In this document: positions 1-3,247 of the stretch, one piece after another
Numbering within the stretch: the first letter of the stretch is position 1
Layout of the letters: every line of letters begins with the position of its first letter
Assembly (NCBI GenBank): GCA_031276475.1
Contig: JAISMZ010000203.1
Coordinates: 1 to 6,628, forward strand
DNA: 6,628 bases
Direction: 5' to 3'
DNA from: Coriobacteriales bacterium
GTDB lineage: Bacteria > Actinomycetota > Coriobacteriia > Coriobacteriales > UBA8131
The notes under the pieces: model-generated
The model's input: the letters and a program-made list of their open reading frames with translations, nothing else
What the model was told of the DNA's origin: nothing
Database searches by the model: none
Program-made: the position numbers and the translations under genes

Positions 1-1024
1 CGCTAGGGCGTTTGGCGATGCCCACGGCCTCAATGCTCGCCATAAGGTTCCAGATTGGCGGTACGGCGTCGCGGTTGATGGTTGTTGAGCCCACGAGGAA
101 GGCGTCGGAGTTGTTCAGCGCCTGAGAGAGGAACTCCAGGCTGTGTTCGTTGATGCTGTAGCAGGTGACCTCGGCGTCGGGCAGAACGTCGGTGATGCCG
201 TGGGCGATGGTTTTTGCCAGACGCATGGTGTTGCCGTAGGCGCTGGCGTAAAAGACAGGGATCCGCAGGTTAACGCTCGGCCACCTGCTGGACCAAGCAC
301 GGTATTGCTCCTGAACCCACTCCAACATTACGCCGCGGGTCAATACCGGGCCGTGGCTATTGGCCGCGTAGAGCACGTCGAGCGCGGCCATTTTGTCCAG
401 ACCGGCCAGGACGTATTCGGCAAAGGGGGACATGATCGCATCGTAGTATTGCTTAACGGCCTTGCGGTAATCGTGGGTGTCAAGCACCTTGGAGTCAATC
501 AGCTGCGGCTCGCAGAAATGCGCACCGAGGAAGTCGCCGCAGAAGAGCACCCTGTCGGCCTCCAGCCAGGAAAACATCGTGTCGGGCCAGTGCAGCATAG
601 GCGCGGATATAAAGCGCAGCGAAACGTCTCCAAGGCTCAGGCTGTCACCGTCTTGGGGCGTTATCAGCTGATAGTCGTCGCGGTTGGTGATCTGCTTCAG
701 GTACAGCGAGCCGGCCTTGCTGGTGACGATGGTGATATTGGGATAACGATCCAACAGCTTGGCGACGCTGCCCGAGTGGTCGGGTTCGCAGTGGTTGAGG
801 ATCAGATAGTCGGGAGCCGCATCGCCGATGACCTCGGTGATATTATCAAAATGATAGGCCGCAAAGCTGGCGTGTGAGGCCTCCACCAGGGCGATCTTAT
901 CCCCACCTTTAATGATATAGGAATTGTAGCTGGTGCCGTATTCGGTGTGCATCGTGACGTCAAAGGTGCGCATTGAGGGATTCAACACGCTGGTGATGTA
1001 GACATGCTCGCTGAGTTGGTTCAT
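1..1024 (-). CDS. fprA: Class A flavodiiron protein (FprA/ROO-like O2 or NO reductase), C-terminus cut by window edge
   Basis: This is a cytoplasmic flavodiiron protein that reduces O2 to water or NO to N2O using electrons from rubredoxin. Of the family's roughly 400 residues, 341 are visible. The N-terminal metallo-beta-lactamase-like domain (about 1-250) has all expected diiron ligands: H78, E80, D82 and H83 in NHCEPDH, H145 in MLHWPD, D164 in FCGDF and H224 in SHGP. The spacing closely follows Desulfovibrio gigas ROO. The flavodoxin-like domain starts near residue 254, with the FMN phosphate loop SAYGNT at 261-266. No rubredoxin domain is fused in the visible part, which fits the separate rubredoxin gene upstream. 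The ATG at 1022-1024 is chosen because AGAGGAAG (1031-1038) lies 6 nt before it and the protein begins at the usual place for the family. It probably shares a transcript with rubredoxin, 163 bp upstream. Whether O2 or NO is the preferred substrate cannot be read from the sequence. Confidence 0.95.
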   Translation of the reverse strand, partial: MNQLSEHVYITSVLNPSMRTFDVTMHTEYGTSYNSYIIKGGDKIALVEASHASFAAYHFDNITEVIGDAAPDYLILNHCEPDHSGSVAKLLDRYPNITIVTSKAGSLYLKQITNRDDYQLITPQDGDSLSLGDVSLRFISAPMLHWPDTMFSWLEADRVLFCGDFLGAHFCEPQLIDSKVLDTHDYRKAVKQYYDAIMSPFAEYVLAGLDKMAALDVLYAANSHGPVLTRGVMLEWVQEQYRAWSSRWPSVNLRIPVFYASAYGNTMRLAKTIAHGITDVLPDAEVTCYSINEHSLEFLSQALNNSDAFLVGSTTINRDAVPPIWNLMASIEAVGIAKRPS

Positions 1025-1062
1025 ATTGTGCTTCCTCTTCGGGTTCGAGTGGTGTTATTTTT

Positions 1063-1130
1063 GGCGGTGGCCGCAGTCGGGCGGTGGCTGCAGTTGAGCA
1101 GTCGTCGTATCCGGGCGGTCGCCGCAAACC
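1063..1130. repeat. Degenerate 17-bp tandem repeat between rubredoxin and fprA
   Basis: On the plus strand, GGCGGTGGCCGCAGTCG at 1063-1079 is followed directly by GGCGGTGGCTGCAGTTG at 1080-1096 (15 of 17 identical). The next 17 bases (1097-1113) match the first unit at only about 10 of 17. The unit at 1114-1130 resumes GGCGGTCGCCGCA in the same register. This reads as a decayed four-unit array. It lies in the 163-bp intergenic gap (1025-1187), which also has a GGGGGCCCCGGGG block at about 1140-1152. I see no gene and no U-tract terminator in the gap. Confidence 0.6.
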
Positions 1131-1187
1131 AGCAGCAAAGGGGGCCCCGGGGTCGGGGGAGGCTGCTCGGGTGCGGCCGGTATCTGC

Positions 1188-1343
1188 TCAATCCTGCTCG
1201 AACATATCCCTGCCCACACCGCAGAGCGGGCAGATCCAATTGTCGGGCAGATCCTCAAAGGCAGTGCCGGGGGCAATGTCGTTTTCGGGATCGCCGTTGG
1301 CCGGGTCGTAGATATAGCCACAGATCGTACAATGATACTTCAT
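1188..1343 (-). CDS. Rubredoxin (51 aa)
   Basis: This is a small soluble iron-sulfur (Fe-Cys4) electron carrier. The four ligands are the two knuckles C5-x2-C8-G-Y and C38-P-L-C41-G. The conserved aromatic core and linker are present (Y10, Y12, D13, P14, G17, then PGT at 25-27, F29, LPDNW at 32-36). Full length is 51 residues, normal for single-domain rubredoxins. An upstream in-frame start would add about 31 residues with no family match. I therefore choose the ATG at 1341-1343, which has GAGAGGAG 6 nt before it. The gene is the first of a minus-strand unit with the flavodiiron protein, and its likely job is to pass electrons to that enzyme. A well-formed promoter lies about 50 bp upstream (1392-1420). 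Confidence 0.97.
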   Translation of the reverse strand: MKYHCTICGYIYDPANGDPENDIAPGTAFEDLPDNWICPLCGVGRDMFEQD

Positions 1344-1391
1344 GGCACACTCCTCTCTTAATGATTCAGTGCGGAGAAAACCGCTGGCTGT

Positions 1392-1420
1392 ATGGTAGCA
1401 TGAAAGGGAACATGGTACAA
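1392..1420 (-). promoter_or_regulatory. Extended -10 promoter for rubredoxin-fprA
   Basis: Read on the minus strand, the -35 is TTGTAC (1415-1420), then a 17-nt spacer, then the -10 TACCAT (1392-1397). TGC sits immediately upstream of the -10, as in an extended -10 element. The start of transcription would fall near 1385, leaving about a 40-nt leader before the rubredoxin ATG. Each hexamer matches consensus at 4 of 6. Spacing, TGn motif and position make it credible. Confidence 0.6.
1395..1418. promoter_or_regulatory. Operator-like dyad inside the rubredoxin promoter
   Basis: GTAGCATG (1395-1402) and CATGGTAC (1411-1418) form an inverted repeat matching at 7 of 8 positions around an 8-nt centre (AAAGGGAA). 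The dyad runs from the -10 to the -35 hexamer of the minus-strand promoter, the usual place for a repressor to block RNA polymerase. The regulator cannot be identified from this window. Confidence 0.4.
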
Positions 1421-1433
1421 TTACCCACGACAG

Positions 1434-1439
1434 CATAAT
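1434..1439 (+). promoter_or_regulatory. Possible -10 element for the eight-cysteine ORF
   Basis: CATAAT (5 of 6 to consensus) lies 32 bp before the ATG at 1472. It has no good -35 at 16-18 nt upstream, where the sequence is the dyad at 1395-1418. If real, it would need an activator or share control with the divergent rubredoxin promoter. Confidence 0.25.
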
Positions 1440-1471
1440 GAGTGTGACAAGAACGGGGAAAGAAGTAGGAT

Positions 1472-1690
1472 ATGTGTGGTTATGTCTGTGTAAACTGCGG
1501 CAGGTGTCGCGGCGAACCCCGATTTACGAGCTGGACTCCCGGAACCTGCCTGAGCTGCGGTGCGCACAATGATCCTGGCGCCACCGTCTGTGCAAGCTGT
1601 GGGGGAGCGGTGCTGCAGGCCGCCCCTCATTCGACAATGGCGCCACCAGGCCAATCTGCGGGGGTTTCTCTAAAAGCCATCTCTTCCTAA
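1472..1690 (+). CDS. Small eight-cysteine protein, zinc-ribbon-like (72 aa), function unknown
   Basis: I do not recognise a named family. The protein has eight cysteines, all in the first 43 residues. C2, C6, C9 and C12 form a CX3CX2CX2C cluster. C26-x2-C29 and C40-x2-C43 form two knuckles of the form CxxCG, ten residues apart, as in zinc ribbons. The last 29 residues (from about 44) have no cysteine, are rich in Ala/Pro/Ser and are probably disordered. The knuckle pair should bind Zn or Fe. The first cluster could bind a metal or an Fe-S cluster, which is inference. The start is the ATG at 1472, but the ribosome site is weak: GGGGA at 1455-1459 is rather far and the AGTAGGA stretch at 1464-1470 is too close. 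It diverges from the rubredoxin-flavodiiron unit, so a redox or metal role is possible. The regular knuckles argue that it is a real gene. Confidence 0.6.
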   Translation: MCGYVCVNCGRCRGEPRFTSWTPGTCLSCGAHNDPGATVCASCGGAVLQAAPHSTMAPPGQSAGVSLKAISS

Positions 1691-1699
1691 AGCGACGCG

Positions 1700-1790
1700 T
1701 TCCCATTGTTACCGTCCCACTTTCTACCCCCGTCTGAACGGTTTATCCGATATCGGAAGAAGAACGGTAACTTCCCGGTAACTTCCCATT
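1700..1790. repeat. GGTAAC repeat cluster upstream of rplJ promoter
   Basis: CGGTAACTTCC occurs twice in perfect tandem (1765-1775 and 1776-1786). An inverted copy of its core, GTTACCGT, lies at 1708-1715 and pairs exactly with ACGGTAAC at 1764-1771. TTCCCATT occurs at both 1700-1707 and 1783-1790. The cluster sits 30-120 bp upstream of the -35 of the rplJ promoter. It could be an activator or repressor binding region, or a chance repeat. Confidence 0.5.
1746..1757. repeat. Perfect 12-bp palindrome TCCGATATCGGA
   Basis: This is a fully symmetric 12-bp site with no loop, so it is more likely a dimeric protein site than an RNA hairpin. It lies about 65 bp upstream of the -35 of the ribosomal promoter and next to the GGTAAC cluster. 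Confidence 0.45.
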
Positions 1791-1821
1791 ATGTCCGGTG
1801 TCCCCGTTTACGCCCCTCGAT

Positions 1822-1850
1822 TTGACGTTGCCCTCCTGATCTGCGAGAAT
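1822..1850 (+). promoter_or_regulatory. Promoter for the rplJ-rplL unit
   Basis: The -35 TTGACG (1822-1827) matches consensus at 5 of 6. A 17-nt spacer is followed by the -10 GAGAAT (1845-1850), 4 of 6, with TGC directly before it (extended -10). Transcription would begin near 1857, shortly before the first conserved elements of the L10 leader. That agreement strengthens the call. Confidence 0.7.
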
Positions 1851-1856
1851 GACACC

Positions 1857-2050
1857 GTCCGTTAATCGTATACAGCGCTACCTTAGACAGCCGGTGTCAG
1901 ATGCCGATGTCGCCCACCGCAAACAACACGTGCAGGGCGCTCGCAAAGACGTAATGGGATCACGCATCCCGCCCGCCGAGGTGGTCTTTAAGCAAGGCGG
2001 TTTACCCCTCGCAGTAGAGACCTTCCTACCCGGTAGCGAAGGTTTTTCTA
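1857..2050 (+). ncRNA. L10 leader (autogenous control RNA of rplJ-rplL)
   Basis: The 5' leader of rplJ carries the signature blocks of the ribosomal protein L10 leader family known from Bacillus subtilis and other Gram-positives: ACCTTAGACAG at 1880-1890, GGTG at 1893-1896, TAAT at 1952-1955, and CCCGCCCGCCGAGGTGG at 1968-1984. Helices I can draw are a closing stem of 1877-1882 with 1980-1985 (two G-U pairs), CGGTG 1892-1896 with CACCG 1915-1919, and GGGAT 1956-1960 with ATCCC 1966-1970. In the known system the L10(L12) complex binds the leader and represses its own operon. Here the leader ends in an intrinsic terminator 20 bp before the rplJ start. A reading frame that can be opened through this RNA has no ribosome site and is not considered coding. 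Confidence 0.85.
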
Positions 2051-2053
2051 TTT
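2020..2053 (+). terminator. Intrinsic terminator acting as attenuator before rplJ
   Basis: ACCTTC (2020-2025) pairs with GAAGGT (2038-2043). The stem continues with CTAC (2026-2029) and GTAG (2033-2036) around a 3-nt loop, with one bulged C (2037). TTTTTCTATTT follows (2043-2053). The 5' arm overlaps a competing helix of 1983-1990 with 2015-2022. Because it lies only 16-26 nt before the rplJ ATG and after the L10 leader, it must be conditional. Confidence 0.8.
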
Positions 2054-2069
2054 GTGAAGGAGGTGTTAT

Positions 2070-2585
2070 ATGCCAAATCAGGAGAAATTTGCCGCCGTGG
2101 CCCGGATCAAAGACGACCTCAGCGCCGCTGATGCCGTCTGGATCGTCGATTACCGAGGCTTAAGCGTCAAGCAGTCCGAGGAGTTGCGTGCGCAGATCCG
2201 CAAGGTCGGCGCGCAGATTAAGATCTACAAGAACTCGCTGATGGAGCGGGCCTTAACCGAGCTTGAGCTGCCCGAGCTGGGAGCGGTGCTTGAGGGTCCT
2301 TCGGCCTTCGTCTTTGTCAGTGGCGACCCGGTTGAGTCGGCCAAGGCTGTTAAGGTTTTTGCCAAGGCCAACGAGGCGCTTCAGATAAAAGGCGGCATGC
2401 TCGACAAGCAGCCGGTAAGCGCCCAGGCGGTGCTGGCCATCGCCGATCTGCCCTCGCGCGAAGAGCTTCTGGCCAAACTGCTGGGTACTATCAGCAACCC
2501 GCTGGTCGGTGTGGTTCGGGTGCTCAACGCGGTACCCGAGAAGTTCGTCCGCACCCTGCAGGCCGTGGCCGACAAGGCCGCATAG
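2070..2585 (+). CDS. rplJ: 50S ribosomal protein L10
   Basis: L10 anchors the L7/L12 dimers to the 23S rRNA at the base of the ribosomal stalk, and it also represses its own operon by binding the leader RNA. It is 171 residues, normal length. The N-terminal rRNA-binding domain contains the family hallmarks VDYRGLSVKQ (about 27-36), LRAQIRK and the IKIYKNSLMERAL stretch (about 51-63), then GPSAFVF. The C-terminal helix (about 140-171, with SNPLVGVVRVLNAVPEKFVRTLQ) is the docking site for L12 dimers. The start is fixed by GAAGGAGG (2056-2063) 6 nt before the ATG. rplL follows after 118 bp. rplK-rplA do not precede it here, as they do in many bacteria. Confidence 0.98.
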   Translation: MPNQEKFAAVARIKDDLSAADAVWIVDYRGLSVKQSEELRAQIRKVGAQIKIYKNSLMERALTELELPELGAVLEGPSAFVFVSGDPVESAKAVKVFAKANEALQIKGGMLDKQPVSAQAVLAIADLPSREELLAKLLGTISNPLVGVVRVLNAVPEKFVRTLQAVADKAA

Positions 2586-2703
2586 CTTGGCTGTTGAGGG
2601 GCGCCGTGGCCAAAAGACCTCGGCAGCGCCCGGCAGCGCCGGCTGAAAGAGCAACTGTACTGTAGAAATATTATATTAGTATTTTTGACGAAAGGAGCCA
2701 ATA
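2586..2703 (+). promoter_or_regulatory. rplJ-rplL spacer with GC-rich repeat/hairpin and AT-rich segment
   Basis: The 118-bp spacer has two halves. The first contains a perfect 10-bp tandem repeat CGGCAGCGCC (2621-2630, 2631-2640) and a possible hairpin of GGGCGC (2599-2604) with GCGCCC (2626-2631), without a U-tract. The second (about 2660-2690) is strikingly AT-rich for this DNA. It contains TATTAT (2669-2674) without a convincing -35, and ends in AAAGGAG (2691-2697) 6 nt before rplL. An unstructured entry site would suit the high L12 output needed, since several copies are used per L10. That role is inference. Confidence 0.45.
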
Positions 2704-3081
2704 ATGGCTGTTAGCAAAGAAGATATCATCGAGGCCTTAAAGGCCATGCCCGCGCTGGAACTCTCCGAGCTGGTTAAGGAGCTGGAAGAGGTATTTGGAG
2801 TCTCTGCTGCCGCACCGGTGGCAGTTGCTGCGGCCGCGCCGGCTGCCGAGGCCGCTGAAGCTGAGGAGAAGACCAGCTTTGACGTTGTGTTGGAAGGCTT
2901 TGGCGACAACAAGATCGCCGTCATCAAGGTCGTTCGCGAGCTCACCGGTCTGGGGCTGAAGGAAGCCAAGGAGACGGTTGAAAGCGCCCCGAAGACCATT
3001 CTCGAAGGCGTTGACAAGGCCAAGGCAGAAGAGGCTGAGGGCAAGCTGAAAGATGCCGGCGGAGCTGTGACCCTGAAGTAA
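2704..3081 (+). CDS. rplL: 50S ribosomal protein L7/L12
   Basis: This is the acidic stalk protein that recruits and stimulates the translation GTPases (IF2, EF-Tu, EF-G, RF3). It has 125 residues, usual length. The N-terminal dimerisation and L10-binding helices cover about 1-32 (DIIEALKAMPALELSELVK). A flexible Ala/Pro/Glu-rich hinge covers about 34-55. The C-terminal factor-binding domain (about 57-125) has FDVVLEGFGDNKIAVIKVVR and TGLGLKEAKETVE, the canonical contact surface. AAAGGAG lies 6 nt before the ATG. It is co-transcribed with rplJ. The next gene starts 166 bp later, after a strong hairpin. Confidence 0.98.
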   Translation: MAVSKEDIIEALKAMPALELSELVKELEEVFGVSAAAPVAVAAAAPAAEAAEAEEKTSFDVVLEGFGDNKIAVIKVVRELTGLGLKEAKETVESAPKTILEGVDKAKAEEAEGKLKDAGGAVTLK

Positions 3082-3128
3082 ATCGCTTTTTTAACAAACG
3101 CGCAACGCTTTTTGAGCGTCTGTGTGAG

Positions 3129-3157
3129 TTGACGGTGACAGACGGGCCCTGTCAAAT
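3129..3157 (+). promoter_or_regulatory. Weak candidate promoter for the ABC exporter genes
   Basis: TTGACG (3129-3134), a 17-nt spacer and TCAAAT (3152-3157, 4 of 6) are correctly spaced on the plus strand, upstream of the exporter. The -10 would lie in the loop of the hairpin at 3136-3176. This may be coincidence; no TGn motif is present. Confidence 0.25.
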
Positions 3158-3176
3158 CCGACGGGCCCGTCTGTCA
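3136..3176 (+). terminator. Strong 14-bp hairpin after rplL, no U-tract
   Basis: TGACAGACGGGCCC (3136-3149) and GGGCCCGTCTGTCA (3163-3176) are exact reverse complements around a 13-nt centre. The centre can add three more pairs, GTC 3151-3153 with GAC 3160-3162. No run of T follows on either strand, so it is not a classical intrinsic terminator. It could terminate with a cofactor, or protect the 3' end of the abundant ribosomal transcript. A smaller stem, ACGCT 3105-3109 with AGCGT 3115-3119, lies just upstream. Confidence 0.5.
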
Positions 3177-3235
3177 GACATAAGCGGAATGCGAGCACAG
3201 AGGGACGTACCCCTCCGCTACCGCAAATCTTGAGC

Positions 3236-3241
3236 AGAAGG
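3236..3241 (+). promoter_or_regulatory. Ribosome binding site that decides the exporter start
   Basis: AGAAGG lies 6 nt before the ATG at 3248. An in-frame TTG at 3230 would add six residues but has no ribosome site ahead of it and overlaps this one. The ATG is therefore preferred. Confidence 0.7.
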
Positions 3242-3247
3242 CTGGCG

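Larger units (their letters stand above)
1691..1821. other. Gene-free region upstream of the rplJ promoter
   Basis: I find no coding sequence here. The stretch lies between the small eight-cysteine gene and the ribosomal promoter. It holds a cluster of short repeats (1700-1790) and a perfect palindrome (1746-1757), listed separately. No U-tract terminator for the preceding gene is visible. Confidence 0.6.

Noticed and set aside
143..877. Long plus-strand reading frame of 244 codons
   Set aside because: It is antisense to the flavodiiron protein, whose diiron and FMN motifs are all in the minus-strand frame. The plus-strand translation shows no family motif and no ribosome site.
1344..1436. 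Longer rubredoxin with a 31-residue N-terminal extension
   Set aside because: The extension covers the promoter and ribosome site, and rubredoxins start two to four residues before the first Cys, as the 1343 start does.
1004..1438. Plus-strand reading frame of 144 codons across rubredoxin
   Set aside because: It is antisense to rubredoxin and the 17-bp repeat. The translation is Arg-rich, as expected of an out-of-frame GC-rich shadow.
1849..2163. Plus-strand reading frame of 104 codons overlapping the start of rplJ
   Set aside because: It runs through the conserved L10 leader and attenuator and into rplJ in another frame. It starts at the -10 region of the promoter and has no ribosome site.
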